In this document: piece after piece, positions 1 to 8,594 of the stretch
How positions within the stretch are numbered: position 1 is the stretch's first letter
Layout: every line of letters begins with the position of its first letter
Assembly (NCBI GenBank): GCA_035546295.1
Contig: DATKBT010000162.1
Location: 1-38,318 of the forward strand
Direction: 5' to 3'
From: DATKBT01 sp035546295
Lineage (GTDB): Bacteria; Acidobacteriota; Thermoanaerobaculia; Multivoradales; Multivoraceae
DNA length: 38,318 nt
Notes under the pieces: model-generated
Database searches by the model: none
Told to the model about the DNA's origin: nothing
Seen by the model: only the letters and a program-made list of their open reading frames with translations
Made by a program: the position numbers and the translations under genes

Positions 1-61
1 CCGGCACTCCGACGGATCCGGCGCTGGCGCCGCAGCCTGCAACCTGGGTGCGGCGGCGCCG

Positions 62-92
62 TACTATGAGAGAATCTCCTATAAGAGAAGAA
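62..92 (+). promoter_or_regulatory. Direct repeat upstream of padR, possible operator/promoter
   Basis: An AT-rich island in otherwise very GC-rich DNA lies just before the padR start. It holds two near-identical 11-mers, CTATGAGAGAA at 64-74 and CTATAAGAGAA at 79-89 (10 of 11 identical, 15-bp period). It also contains TACTAT at 62-67, which could act as a -10 box. PadR regulators usually control their own operon, so this is a plausible autoregulatory operator. That role is inferred; only the repeats are seen. Confidence 0.4.
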
Positions 93-100
93 CAGATGCC

Positions 101-457
101 ATGACGGATCGCTCCTCGCCGCTCGAGCCGGTCGCCCTCAAGCCGGCGGACTTTCACATCCTGCTCGTGTTGAGCGAGGGGAACCTCCACGGCTACGGGC
201 TCATGAAGCAGGTCGAGGAGCAGAGCCAGGGGCGGGTGCGGCTCGAGGTCGGCTCGCTTTACCGGTTGATCGACCGGCTCCGCTCGCAGGGGTTGATCGA
301 GCGTGCCGGCGAGGAAGACGGGGACTCGCGGCGACGCGACTACCGGATCACCGGGCGCGGACGCGCCACCCTCGAGCTCGAGGTCGAGCGGCTGCGCGAG
401 GTGGCCGCCCTGCTGCGCGAGAAGCGGCTGTTCGGGCCTGGAGAGGGCAGCAGGTGA
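101..457 (+). CDS. PadR family transcriptional regulator
   Basis: A 118-residue winged-helix DNA-binding protein of the short PadR-s2 size class. The PadR winged helix spans about residues 17-100: the HGYGLM motif at 30-35, the recognition-helix region GSLYRLIDRL at 51-60, and the wing with a charged turn (GDSRRRDY) ending YRIT at 81-84. A leucine-rich C-terminal helix probably serves dimerisation. The gene overlaps the next one by GTGA (its TGA shares bases with the GTG at 454), so it is translationally coupled to the ADOP permease. A small PadR gene directly upstream of an ADOP permease is a recurrent acidobacterial arrangement, so it most likely represses or tunes that permease. The ligand is unknown. 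No strong Shine-Dalgarno is seen; AGAGAAGA is the best candidate. Confidence 0.9.
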   Translation: MTDRSSPLEPVALKPADFHILLVLSEGNLHGYGLMKQVEEQSQGRVRLEVGSLYRLIDRLRSQGLIERAGEEDGDSRRRDYRITGRGRATLELEVERLREVAALLREKRLFGPGEGSR

Positions 458-3222
458 GCGAGCCGCGGCGCGATCGAGTCGGCGGCTGGGGGCTGCGGCT
501 GCTGCTGCGCCTCTTCCCGGAGGACTTCCGCCACCAGTACGAGGACGAGATGCGGGAGACGTACGTCCGGCGACTGGCCGAGGAGGCGGCTTGCGAACGC
601 CGGGAGGCTCGCGCGCGTCTCGCGCGCCTGCGCCTGCGTGCCCGCGTTCACCTCGACCTCGTTCGTGCCGCGCTGTTGACGCGAGCCTCGAGCTGGATGC
701 GGCCGCGCCCGCGAGCCGCGCGCGAACGAGAGGGGGACTCGATGCTGGGATCGTTGGGCAACGACATCCGCCATGCGCTTCGCTCCGCACGCAAGCGGCC
801 CGGCTTCATCGCCGTCGCCGTTGCGACGCTGGCGGTCGGCATCGGCGCCGACACCGCGCTCTTCTCGCTCGCTCGAGCCACGCTGCTGCAGCCGCTGCCG
901 GTGCCCGAGCCCGCTCGCGTGGTGCGGCTGTTCGGCGCCAGCGGGAGCGACCGGTACGACGTGTTCTCCTATCCGAGCTTCGAGGACATCCGCTCGACGA
1001 GCCGATCCTTCGAGCACCTGGCCGTGCAGCGCGACGTGCCCGTGGTGCTCGGCGGTGATCAGAGCGGGCGCGCGGTCTCGGGCGAGCTGGTCTCCGCGGA
1101 GTACTTCGCGGCGCTGGGCGTCTCCGCCGCGCTCGGCCGCTCCCTGCAAGCCCAGGACTTCGAGCCCGGCGCCGGCGGTCCGGTCGTGGTGCTCAGCCAC
1201 CGGCTGTGGCGGGGAGCCTTCGGAGGCGCGCTCGACGTGCTCGGGACCGAGATCGAGCTCAATCGCCGCACGTTCACGGTCGTCGGCGTCATGCCGCCGG
1301 GCTTCTCGGGATCGTACGCCGCGTTTCGCGCCGACCTCTGGGCTCCGATCGTCTTCCACGAGGAGCTCCGGCCGCTCGGCATCCCGCTGTCGAAGCGCGG
1401 CTGGGGCTGGCTGACCGGGACCGGCCGCCTGGCGCCAGGGGTGACGATCGAACAGGCGCAGGCGGAGCTCAGCACCATCGCCGAGCGCCTCGAGCGGGAG
1501 TATCCGGACAGCAACCGGGGCATCTCCTTTCGGTTGGAGCCCGCCAGCCGCGTGCCCGAGGCGACCCGGTCCGCCGCCAAGGGCTTGCTCGGCGCACTCG
1601 CCCTGGTCGTGAGCCTGGTGCTGCTCGCCGCGTGCGCCAACGTCGGGGGCGTGATGCTGGGGCGGGTGATGGATCGCCATCGCGAGCTGTCGGTGCGCTC
1701 GTCGTTGGGCGCCTCGCGCGGCCGGCTGATGCGCCTGCTGCTGGCGGAGGCCATCGCGATCGGGATCGGCGGCGCCGTCCTCGGTCTCCTGGTCGCCGAG
1801 GCCACCGGGCGGCTCCTGGTGCGCACGCTGGCCAGCGCCGACGGCATGCAGAGCTTCGCCCCGGCGCTGGAGCTCGATTCCGCGACCGTGCTCTTCGCGC
1901 TCGGCCTGGCGCTCGCCACCGCCCTCCTCTTCGGGTTGCTGCCCGCCGTCCACGCTGCGCGCGGCGGCGGACTGCGCGGCCTGCGCAGCGATCCGAGCAT
2001 GCCGGGGGGCGTTCGCGCGCGCAGCTGGTCCGCTCTGATCGTGGCGCAAGTGGCGATCGCCACCGTGCTCCTGGTCGGCGCCGGGCTGCTGCTGCGCACC
2101 GTCTGGCGCGCCGAGGCGTTCGACCCCGGGTTCCGCAGCCGAGGGATCGTGCTCGCCTCCCTCGGGCTCTCCCCCCACGGGTACGACGAGGCCGAGGCCG
2201 GGATCTTCCTGCGCGAGGTCCGTGCGCGGCTGGAGGCGCTGCCGGGGGTGACGTCGGCGAGCTGGGCCAACACCGTGCCCCTCGGCGGCGATCGCGAGCG
2301 CCTGGGCTTCCTGATCCCGGGACACCGCGGCTCCGACGAGCGCGAGTCGATCCCGGTCGACTGCTCGATGGTCGGACCGGGTTACTTCGAGACGATCGAG
2401 CTCCCGTTGTTGGCCGGTCGCACCTTCGGGCCCGGCGACTACGATGTCGCCTTCGACGGCGCCTTCGACGGCGCCTTCGACGACGATCGAGACGCTGCGC
2501 GCGCGGTGGTCGTCAACCGCACGTTCGCCGACACCTACTTCGCGGGTCGCGAGCCGATCGGCTCGATGCTCGGCGTGCCCGGCAGCGAGGCGGGCGCACA
2601 GATCGTCGGCGTGGTGGCGGACGCCAAGTACTACAGCCTCGGCGAGGAGCCACGGCCCTTCCTGTACCTGCCCGGCTCCGGCACCTCGGCGGTCCTCTTC
2701 GTCGCCAGCGACGGCGGTCCCGGTCCGCTGCTCGCGGCGGTGCGCCAGGCGATCGCGGATCAGGATCCGCAGGTCGTTCCCCGAGGGGTGACGACTTTCG
2801 TCGAGCTCCGGCGGGTGAGCCTGTTCGTGCAGCGGACTCTCGGCGCCCTCACCGGCCTGCTCGCCGCGCTCGCTCTGTGCCTGAGCGGGCTCGGTCTCTA
2901 CGGCGCCGTCTCGTACGCCGTCACCCGGCGGCGGCGCGAGCTCGGCCTGCGCATGGCCTTGGGCGCGAGGCCGGCCGCGTTGCTGAGGCTGGTGCTCGGG
3001 CGCGCTGGGCTGCTGATCGGCTTCGGACTGGTGCTCGGCTTCGCCGGCGGCCTGGCCGGAGGACGGGCGCTCTCCAGCCTGCTCTTCCAGGTCTCGCCGT
3101 TTGATCCCGCCACCTTCGGAGTCACTGCGCTGGTCGTGGCGGTCGCCGTCGCGCTCGCCAGCTACCTGCCGGCGCTCGACGCCGTGCGCGCCGATCCGCA
3201 GGTCGCCCTGCGCCAGGACTGA
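454..3222 (+). CDS. ADOP-type ABC transporter permease (MacB/FtsX family)
   Basis: A 922-residue inner-membrane permease with the architecture of the acidobacterial duplicated orphan permease group. A short N-terminal prefix (FPEDFRHQYEDEM, residues 21-33) precedes the permease and is typical of this group. A first transmembrane helix lies at about 117-138, then a MacB-like periplasmic domain, then a three-helix FtsX core at about 380-500. A second helix plus periplasmic unit starts near 525, and a second FtsX core lies at about 800-920 with the RRRRELGLRMALGA motif. No ATPase is encoded nearby, hence 'orphan'. The substrate is unknown; MacB relatives move peptides, lipoproteins or macrolides or act in mechanotransmission. 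The GTG start overlaps the padR stop. An in-frame 12-bp triplication at 2449-2484 inserts an FDGA-type repeat in the second periplasmic domain. Confidence 0.9.
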   Translation: MSEPRRDRVGGWGLRLLLRLFPEDFRHQYEDEMRETYVRRLAEEAACERREARARLARLRLRARVHLDLVRAALLTRASSWMRPRPRAAREREGDSMLGSLGNDIRHALRSARKRPGFIAVAVATLAVGIGADTALFSLARATLLQPLPVPEPARVVRLFGASGSDRYDVFSYPSFEDIRSTSRSFEHLAVQRDVPVVLGGDQSGRAVSGELVSAEYFAALGVSAALGRSLQAQDFEPGAGGPVVVLSHRLWRGAFGGALDVLGTEIELNRRTFTVVGVMPPGFSGSYAAFRADLWAPIVFHEELRPLGIPLSKRGWGWLTGTGRLAPGVTIEQAQAELSTIAERLEREYPDSNRGISFRLEPASRVPEATRSAAKGLLGALALVVSLVLLAACANVGGVMLGRVMDRHRELSVRSSLGASRGRLMRLLLAEAIAIGIGGAVLGLLVAEATGRLLVRTLASADGMQSFAPALELDSATVLFALGLALATALLFGLLPAVHAARGGGLRGLRSDPSMPGGVRARSWSALIVAQVAIATVLLVGAGLLLRTVWRAEAFDPGFRSRGIVLASLGLSPHGYDEAEAGIFLREVRARLEALPGVTSASWANTVPLGGDRERLGFLIPGHRGSDERESIPVDCSMVGPGYFETIELPLLAGRTFGPGDYDVAFDGAFDGAFDDDRDAARAVVVNRTFADTYFAGREPIGSMLGVPGSEAGAQIVGVVADAKYYSLGEEPRPFLYLPGSGTSAVLFVASDGGPGPLLAAVRQAIADQDPQVVPRGVTTFVELRRVSLFVQRTLGALTGLLAALALCLSGLGLYGAVSYAVTRRRRELGLRMALGARPAALLRLVLGRAGLLIGFGLVLGFAGGLAGGRALSSLLFQVSPFDPATFGVTALVVAVAVALASYLPALDAVRADPQVALRQD
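2449..2484 (+). repeat. 12-bp in-frame tandem repeat, 3 copies, within ADOP permease
   Basis: GCCTTCGACGGC occurs at 2449-2460 and 2461-2472, followed by GCCTTCGACGAC at 2473-2484. The unit is a multiple of three, so it encodes repeated Ala-Phe-Asp-Gly and can expand or contract without breaking the reading frame. Confidence 0.85.
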
Positions 3223-3226
3223 GATT

Positions 3227-3241
3227 CGGCGGGCGCCGCCG
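3227..3241. terminator. Short GC hairpin after the ADOP permease
   Basis: CGGCGG and CCGCCG form a 6-bp stem with a 3-nt loop, four bases after the permease stop and inside the gap between convergent genes. There is no U-tract, so termination activity is uncertain. Confidence 0.3.
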
Positions 3242-3315
3242 CCTAGGCTCCGCACGATGGAAGCCCGCGGCGGAGCGCGGCGTTCGCCATGCAGGCTCGT
3301 GGGCGTCGCCGTGAG

Positions 3316-4284
3316 TCAGAGCCCGGCCGGAGACAGAGCGCGCAGTGTGTGGCGCAGGTCGCCGCTGTCGTCCATGCCCATCAGCGCCAGCGCCGGCGTG
3401 TGGACGCCGTTCTCGACGTAGGCCTGGACGCGCTCGCGGCACCGATCGGGGTGCCCGTGCACGACCAGATCGTCGACCATCTGGTCGGGGATGGCGTCGA
3501 GGGCACCCTTGCGATCACCGGCGCGCCAAGCCTCCCACATGCCGCCGAGCTGGCCGCTGCGGCCGAGCCACTCGTGGAACCTGGCGTAGACCGGCACGTT
3601 GAGGTAGGCGGCGATCGCGCGCTTGCCGATCGACATCGCCTTGTCGCGGTCCTCGGTCGGGCAGACGAAGATGCGGGCGACGATCTCCTTTCCCTCGCCT
3701 CCTCGATGGACGTGAGGCGTCACCGTCGCCACGTCCTCGGGCGCCAGCCAGTTGAGGATCGCGCCGTCCCCCTCGCGTCCGGCCAGCTTCAGCATTCCCT
3801 CGCGCAGCGCGGCGAGCAGGATCGGCGGCGGGTCCTGGACCAGTCGGCCGAGGCGGAAGCCCTTCACCGAAAAGGTCTCGAACTGCTCGTCGATCTTCTC
3901 GTTGGCGAGCGCCTTGCGCAGGAAGCGCACCGTGTCGCGCATCCGGTACCAGGGCTTCTCGAACGGGATGTCGTTCCAGTTCTCGACGATCACGTTGGAG
4001 GAGGTGCCGAGACCCATGACGAACCGTCCTGGCGCCGCCTCCGCCATCGACGCCACCGACATCGCGAGCAGCGCCGGACCGCGGGTGTAAGCAGGGATGA
4101 TGGCGATCCCGAGGCGCAGGGTCGGGGCCGCGGCGGCAGCGAGCACCAGCGGCGTGAAGCCATCGGCGCCGTTGGCCTCCGAGGACCAGAGGTCGGTGTA
4201 GCCCGAGTCCGCCATCTCGACGAACAGGTCGCGGTGCTGATGCAGCGGGATCTCGAACGGAATGGACATGCCGTAGCGGGCCAT
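3316..4284 (-). CDS. LLM class flavin-dependent (F420/FMN) oxidoreductase
   Basis: A 322-residue cytoplasmic luciferase-like monooxygenase superfamily protein with a TIM-barrel fold. The N-terminus MARYGMSIPFE is followed by the first strand/helix containing GYTDLWSSEANGADGF. Next come TLRLGIAIIPAYTRGP and the typical GRFVMGLGTSS segment, which line the cofactor pocket in this family. The C-terminus has a VHGHPDRCRERVQAYVENGV helix of the kind seen in F420-dependent members. Whether it uses F420 or FMN, and its substrate, cannot be read from the sequence. The start is supported by GGAGAG about six bases upstream. It stands alone, convergent with the permease and divergent from the chorismate mutase. 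The closest annotation is the generic family name. Confidence 0.88.
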   Translation of the reverse strand: MARYGMSIPFEIPLHQHRDLFVEMADSGYTDLWSSEANGADGFTPLVLAAAAAPTLRLGIAIIPAYTRGPALLAMSVASMAEAAPGRFVMGLGTSSNVIVENWNDIPFEKPWYRMRDTVRFLRKALANEKIDEQFETFSVKGFRLGRLVQDPPPILLAALREGMLKLAGREGDGAILNWLAPEDVATVTPHVHRGGEGKEIVARIFVCPTEDRDKAMSIGKRAIAAYLNVPVYARFHEWLGRSGQLGGMWEAWRAGDRKGALDAIPDQMVDDLVVHGHPDRCRERVQAYVENGVHTPALALMGMDDSGDLRHTLRALSPAGL

Positions 4285-4489
4285 GGTCTCTCCTCACGGA
4301 CGCGTCAGCGGATGGTCGTCGATGATAGCCCTACGCGAGCGCGGCCTCGCCGGACCCCGGCGCAGGCTGATACCGTCGGCGACTTCTCTCGAGGAGCAGC
4401 CCGACGTCGCGGGAGCGATCCGGCGCAACGGATCGCACGGATCCGCAGCAATCAGCGGCGTTGCGTTCGGCCAGGTCGGAGGAGGACGG

Positions 4490-4903
4490 ATGAACAGAGC
4501 CTGCCGGGGCGTTCGCGGCGCGACGACGGTCGAGGAAGACGGGCGCGACGCCATCCTCCTCGCCACCGGCGAGCTCCTCTGGCTCCTCGTGCAGCGCAAC
4601 GGGATCGATCCCGACGACCTGGCTTCGGCGATCTTCACGACCACGCCCGACCTGGTCGCCGAGTATCCGGCGCTGGCGGCGCGCAAGCTCGGCTGGCTCG
4701 ACGTTGCGCTCCTGTGCGGGCACGAGATGGCGGTGCCGAACGGGCTGTCGCGCTGCATCCGCGTGCTTCTGCACTGGAACACCGCCAAGGGGCCGCGCGA
4801 GATCGAGCACGTCTACATCCGCGGCGCCCGCGACCTGCGCCCCGATCAATCGCAGCTCATCGAGCTGCCCGACGTACCGATCCCCCGCTTCGACCTCGAG
4901 TAG
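4490..4903 (+). CDS. aroH: Chorismate mutase, AroH type
   Basis: A 137-residue monofunctional chorismate mutase converting chorismate to prephenate for phenylalanine and tyrosine synthesis. The N-terminal RGVRGATTVEED motif is diagnostic of the trimeric AroH fold. Catalytic positions known from the Bacillus subtilis enzyme line up: Arg9 (its Arg7), Cys75 and Glu78 in LLCGHEMAV, Arg90 in SRCIRV, and Tyr108 in HVYIRGA. The ATG at 4490 is chosen because GGAGGA sits just upstream and the family motif begins at residue 6; the frame stays open about 200 bases further upstream, but that stretch lacks family similarity. The roughly 15-residue tail beyond the usual end is slightly long. No other aromatic pathway gene is adjacent. 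Confidence 0.9.
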   Translation: MNRACRGVRGATTVEEDGRDAILLATGELLWLLVQRNGIDPDDLASAIFTTTPDLVAEYPALAARKLGWLDVALLCGHEMAVPNGLSRCIRVLLHWNTAKGPREIEHVYIRGARDLRPDQSQLIELPDVPIPRFDLE

Positions 4904-5027
4904 ATGCGGCTGTTCGCTCGGCGCGCGAGACGAGCAAACCCATCTTCGCCGACACCGGGATCGAGGGCAGGCGCACCGAAGCCGGATCTCCGGTCGGCCG
5001 CCAATGCCACCTCGATGGCCCCGAGCG

Positions 5028-5053
5028 GCGCCCGACTCGTCAGAGCCGGGCGC
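5028..5053. terminator. Strong hairpin between convergent aroH and OmpA-like genes
   Basis: GCGCCCGACTC at 5028-5038 pairs with GAGCCGGGCGC at 5043-5053 (10 of 11 paired) around a 4-nt GTCA loop. It sits in the 285-bp convergent gap, so it could terminate transcripts from both sides. There is no clear U-tract on either strand. Confidence 0.5.
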
Positions 5054-5157
5054 CTGCGAACCTCCCTTTGGGGGGCCTTGAGCCTCTCGGGCTTCGACCC
5101 TCGGCGGGCGTTGGGTCGCGCAAGCGCGAGACGATGCGGGGAGGATCCTCGCTTGCC

Positions 5158-5175
5158 CGAATGCGCCAACCAGCA
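5158..5175 (+). repeat. Interspersed repeat core, copy A
   Basis: CGAATGCGCCAACCAGCA, identical over 18 bases to copy B at 28247-28264 and 16 of 18 to copy C at 28066-28083. It lies 13 bases beyond the 3' end of the OmpA-like gene. Similarity to copy B extends, with gaps, on both sides of the core. Confidence 0.7.
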
Positions 5176-5188
5176 CCTTCGGGGATGG

Positions 5189-5842
5189 CTAACGCAGCAC
5201 GACGAGCACGACGCGGCGGTTCTGCTGCCGGCCGTCGCGGGTGTTGTTGTCGACGGCGGGCTCACTTTCGCCGTAGGAGATCACCGACATCCGGTGGAGC
5301 GGGAATCCGTGCTCCCGGTTGAGGTAGCGACGCACGGACTCGGCTCGCTGCTCGCCCAGCGCCAGGTTGAACGGCTCCGGCCCCGAGGAGTCGGTGTGTC
5401 CCTGGATCTCGATATAGATGCCCTTGTTCTCCTGCTTGAGTGGAGTCGCGAAATCGTCGAGCGCTGTCCTCGCCTCCTCGGTCAGGTCGGCCTTCTCGAA
5501 GCCGAACTTGACCCGATCTTCGGCCAGCACCGTCTCGGAGACCAGGGTGCCCTCCGCGAGCTTGCCGGCGGCCAGCGCCCGGTCGAGCGCCTGTTGCGCG
5601 GTCTTGGAGGTCTCGGCGATCTCAGTGTCCTGCTGCTCGTTGTGGCGGTCGGCGTCCGCGATCGCGGTCTGGTTGCGCTCGACCTGGCTCTCGATGTCGC
5701 TCATGCGCTCGTTCGCACGCTGCTCGGAGGCCTGGACCTCGCCACCGACCTCGGCGCGCACGAACTTCTTGCTTGCGCAGCCGGCCAGCGAGAGCGCCGC
5801 GAAGACGGCGCAGAGTAGAAGGGTGGGGGTTCGGTGTCTCAT
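5189..5842 (-). CDS. OmpA/Pal-like outer-membrane lipoprotein
   Basis: A 217-residue predicted lipoprotein. The signal peptide at residues 1-21 ends in a lipobox LAGC with the lipidated Cys22. Residues 30-95 are rich in Glu, Gln, Arg and Ala with heptad-like spacing and probably form a coiled coil. Residues about 106-217 are an OmpA C-terminal peptidoglycan-binding domain: GFEKADLTEEA, the signature IEIQGHTDSSGPEPFNLALGEQRAESV, and VISYGESEP. It should tether the outer membrane to peptidoglycan. The start has a good GGAGAAG site, and the ATG overlaps the stop of the upstream VWFA gene as ATGA, so the two are co-translated. That pairing suggests a joint envelope role. The coiled-coil insert makes it longer than canonical Pal. 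Confidence 0.92.
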   Translation of the reverse strand: MRHRTPTLLLCAVFAALSLAGCASKKFVRAEVGGEVQASEQRANERMSDIESQVERNQTAIADADRHNEQQDTEIAETSKTAQQALDRALAAGKLAEGTLVSETVLAEDRVKFGFEKADLTEEARTALDDFATPLKQENKGIYIEIQGHTDSSGPEPFNLALGEQRAESVRRYLNREHGFPLHRMSVISYGESEPAVDNNTRDGRQQNRRVVLVVLR

Positions 5843-6825
5843 CGCTTCTCCTTCCTCTTGAGTTGCGGGGGTGGGTCGATACGGGGCAGGAACGTGCCCG
5901 GCGGGGGACCGAAGTAACGCGTGCGATGCACGAGGCCGGAGGTCTCGCCGAGCAGAGCCACCTCGATGCTGCGCAAGGCGGGCGTTCCCACCGTGTCGGT
6001 GGTGAAGCTCAGCATGATCTGGTGCCGGAGGTCCTCGACGAGGATCCGGGCGGCGGTCTGTGCCTCGAGCGCCGTGTTCGCGCGGAGCCGGCGGCCGCCG
6101 CTCGCTTCGGCGAGCTCGGCGAGACCGAGGCCTTCGTCCCGGCCTTCCTCGAGCGAGGGGCGCTCATCGGTGTCGGTGTCGACGTCGATGACGTACAGGG
6201 GCAGCCCGTCGCCGGCCAGCAGAGATTGGACCTGGGCGAGCGGCACGCTGCTGGCGTTGTCGATGCCGTCGGTGACCAGGACCACAGCTCGCCGCGGACG
6301 GTCGGTCGCGCGCGCGAGCTCGGGCAGGGCCGCGATCGCATCGCGGACCGCAGTGGTGCCGTACCCCTGCCACGATTCCGACGCGGCCCGCAGGTCGTGC
6401 GGGCTGGAGCCGAAGGGCGCCTGGAGCTCGACTCGATCGCCGGCGAAGGTGGCCACTGCCAGCTCGTCCTCCTCGCCCCTCAGCGCGCCCAGCACCTGCA
6501 GCGCGATCCGACCGACCTCGAGCTTCCTGCCGATCGCCATGCTGCCCGAGAGGTCCTGAACGAAGAGCAGCCCGAAGGGGGTCTCCCACTCGTCGAATCC
6601 CTCGATCGCGATCGGCGCTCCGTCGACTCGCAGCTCGAACTGGTCCCGCTCGAGGACCAGAGCGGATCGCCGGCTCGCGGCCACGACGGTGGGCACCGAC
6701 ACCCACTGGACCGAGACCTCTTCCGAGAACACCGGAAGCTGAGGTGGATCCTGGGCGCAGAGTGGCTGCAACGGCACCGTCGAGAGAGCGGCTGCGAGCG
6801 CGGAGCAGAGGGCATGGGATCTCAT
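5839..6825 (-). CDS. Secreted VWFA-domain protein (acidobacterial type)
   Basis: A 328-residue predicted secreted or periplasmic protein. A signal peptide covers residues 1-24 (ending PLCAQ), then comes a beta-rich segment with RDQFELRVDG, typical of the 'VWFA-related Acidobacterial domain' family. The von Willebrand A domain starts near residue 85, and its MIDAS metal site appears as DLSGS at 91-95. A later VVLVTDGIDNA strand carries a further conserved Asp. The frame opens upstream to 6879, but the ATG at 6825 places the hydrophobic signal segment at the N-terminus, so I prefer it. Its stop overlaps the start of the OmpA-like lipoprotein. The ligand is unknown. It resembles the VWFA proteins at 26505 and 32267 but is shorter and lacks their N-terminal extensions. 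Confidence 0.87.
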   Translation of the reverse strand: MRSHALCSALAAALSTVPLQPLCAQDPPQLPVFSEEVSVQWVSVPTVVAASRRSALVLERDQFELRVDGAPIAIEGFDEWETPFGLLFVQDLSGSMAIGRKLEVGRIALQVLGALRGEEDELAVATFAGDRVELQAPFGSSPHDLRAASESWQGYGTTAVRDAIAALPELARATDRPRRAVVLVTDGIDNASSVPLAQVQSLLAGDGLPLYVIDVDTDTDERPSLEEGRDEGLGLAELAEASGGRRLRANTALEAQTAARILVEDLRHQIMLSFTTDTVGTPALRSIEVALLGETSGLVHRTRYFGPPPGTFLPRIDPPPQLKRKEKR

Positions 6826-7102
6826 GGTGGGGATCTGCGATCTCGCGGCGGGAGGGCCGGAGATATGCAGAGATGGCAACTATTCTGTACCAAAACGCGG
6901 AGGAATGCTCGCCGGGCGATCGCGTCCCTCCAAGGGAGGGGCCTGAACCGGGGTCTCCGGTCGGTCGATCCGGCTCGGGTCTTCCGCCCGGCCTACCCTA
7001 AGGGAATCTGCAGCAGGCCCCGTTCATTCCGCCCCCCGCTGGCACGCCGGCCAGACCGACGTCGTCGCCCCGGCGGTCCGCCGGCTCGCCGGGCCGCCAG
7101 CT

Positions 7103-8494
7103 TCAGCCGCGCACGGCCTGTGGGACCAGCGTCGACAGGTCGGCGATGCGCACCGGTTGGCCGCCCCGGGCGCTCTCGCGGGCGGCGAAGCCGATCAGCA
7201 CCGCCATCGCGCCGTCGCGCAGCCCCGCGGCCTGGCGCAGCGGGTCGGGCGCGTCGGGCGTGCGGAAGATGCGATCGAGCATGCGCGGATCGGCGCCGCC
7301 GTGCTCGCCGGTCGGATGGGGGACGACGACGATCTCGGTGTCGCCGAAATTCTCGGTGATCCGCAGCTCGTCCTGGTCCGCCTCCTCCCAGGGCTGGCGC
7401 TCCTTGATCCAGGCTTCGAGCCGCCCTTCTGTGCCGTTGAACGCGATGCGGTACCCCTCGTACGGCGAGTAGGTGGTGCAGGAGTAGGAGACCTGAACGC
7501 CGTTGGCGTAGAGGATCTGGGCCGCCATCTTGTCGAAGATGTCGATCTCCTCGCTGAACACGCAGCCGTCGCGGATGTAGCCGTCGTGCTCTTCGTTGGC
7601 GACGTAGAGCTTCATCAGGCGTTCGTTGGTGGTGATGTCCCAGTAGTAGTCGCAGCTCGAAGCGTGGGGGCATCCGCGGCAGCGCGTGCTGCGAAAGGGC
7701 CCGCTCGCACCGTAGTGCTCGAGCCCGCCGAGCCCGGACACCACGGCCGGGTCGGAGCCGATCCACCAGTTGAGCAGGTCGAAGTGGTGTGAGGCCTTGT
7801 GCACGAACAGCGTTCCCGAGAAGCGCTCCTTGCCATGCCAGCGCCGGAAGTAGGAGGCGCCGTGGTTGACGTCGAGGTACCAGTGGAAGTCGACCGAGGT
7901 CAACCTCCCGATGCGCCCCGACAGCAGGATCTCCTTCATCCGGGTGCGGTGCGGCGAGTAGCGGTAGTTGTGGGTGACGATCAGGTCGCGACCGGTGCGC
8001 TGCTGCGCGTCGAGGATGCTGCGCAGCTGCTCGGCCGTCGTGCACAGCGGCTTCTCGCTCATCACGTCGCAGCCCATCTCCATCGCGGTGACGATGTGGC
8101 CGGCATGGGTGGCGTCGACCGAAGTGACCATCACGCGGTCGGGCTGCGTCGCCTCGACCATGGCCGGGAGGGTGGCGAAGGTCGGGCACACGACGCCGAT
8201 CGCTTCGCGGGCGTAGGCGAGGCGGCCCGGGTTGGGGTCGCACAGGCCGACGTGCCGCACCACGTCGCCGTAGCCGCCTGCGAGAGTGCGCCCCCATAGT
8301 CCGATCCCGCGTACGCCGGTGCCGATGAGGGCGAGGCGCAGCGGCTCGCGTCGAGCGCCGGCGCGCCCGGCGGTGGCCGCCGCGGCGCCGAGCGCGGCTC
8401 CGGCGCCCTGCAGGAAGGCGCGGCGGGAGAGCCCGGCGCCGTCTCGTGCCCGAGCGGCTTCCGGAGCGGGGGTTGCCGGTCTGGATCCGGTCAT
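7103..8494 (-). CDS. Tat-exported Gfo/Idh/MocA family oxidoreductase
   Basis: A 463-residue NAD(P)-dependent oxidoreductase with a twin-arginine signal: SRRAFLQG at residues 23-30, then an Ala/Gly-rich hydrophobic stretch to about 43. It is therefore probably exported folded. The Rossmann domain starts with LALIGTGVRGIG (GxGxxG at 58-63), and the family signature EKPL is at 147-150. The C-terminal half is the GFO/IDH/MocA beta-sheet domain. A Cys cluster, CRGCPHASSC, followed by a Tyr/Trp-rich segment in the middle of the protein could bind zinc or an Fe-S cluster. Relatives act on sugars, inositols or glycosides, and the substrate here is unknown. GGAGAAGAG supports the start. It stands alone, divergent from the spermidine-synthase-like gene. 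Confidence 0.88.
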   Translation of the reverse strand: MTGSRPATPAPEAARARDGAGLSRRAFLQGAGAALGAAAATAGRAGARREPLRLALIGTGVRGIGLWGRTLAGGYGDVVRHVGLCDPNPGRLAYAREAIGVVCPTFATLPAMVEATQPDRVMVTSVDATHAGHIVTAMEMGCDVMSEKPLCTTAEQLRSILDAQQRTGRDLIVTHNYRYSPHRTRMKEILLSGRIGRLTSVDFHWYLDVNHGASYFRRWHGKERFSGTLFVHKASHHFDLLNWWIGSDPAVVSGLGGLEHYGASGPFRSTRCRGCPHASSCDYYWDITTNERLMKLYVANEEHDGYIRDGCVFSEEIDIFDKMAAQILYANGVQVSYSCTTYSPYEGYRIAFNGTEGRLEAWIKERQPWEEADQDELRITENFGDTEIVVVPHPTGEHGGADPRMLDRIFRTPDAPDPLRQAAGLRDGAMAVLIGFAARESARGGQPVRIADLSTLVPQAVRG

Positions 8495-8594
8495 CGGCTC
8501 TTCTCCGTGTGTGGGTGGATGCGCTTCCAGCGTATTCCATCCTCGTTCGCAGGGCGGCGATCGACGCTGGCCTGCGGCGGGGAGCGCGGAGGTA

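Noticed and set aside
340..3255. 971-codon minus-strand ORF opposite the ADOP permease
   Set aside because: Its peptide is low-complexity Arg/Glu/Gly/Gln-rich and matches no family. The opposite strand encodes a clear permease. Long antisense frames are expected at this base composition.
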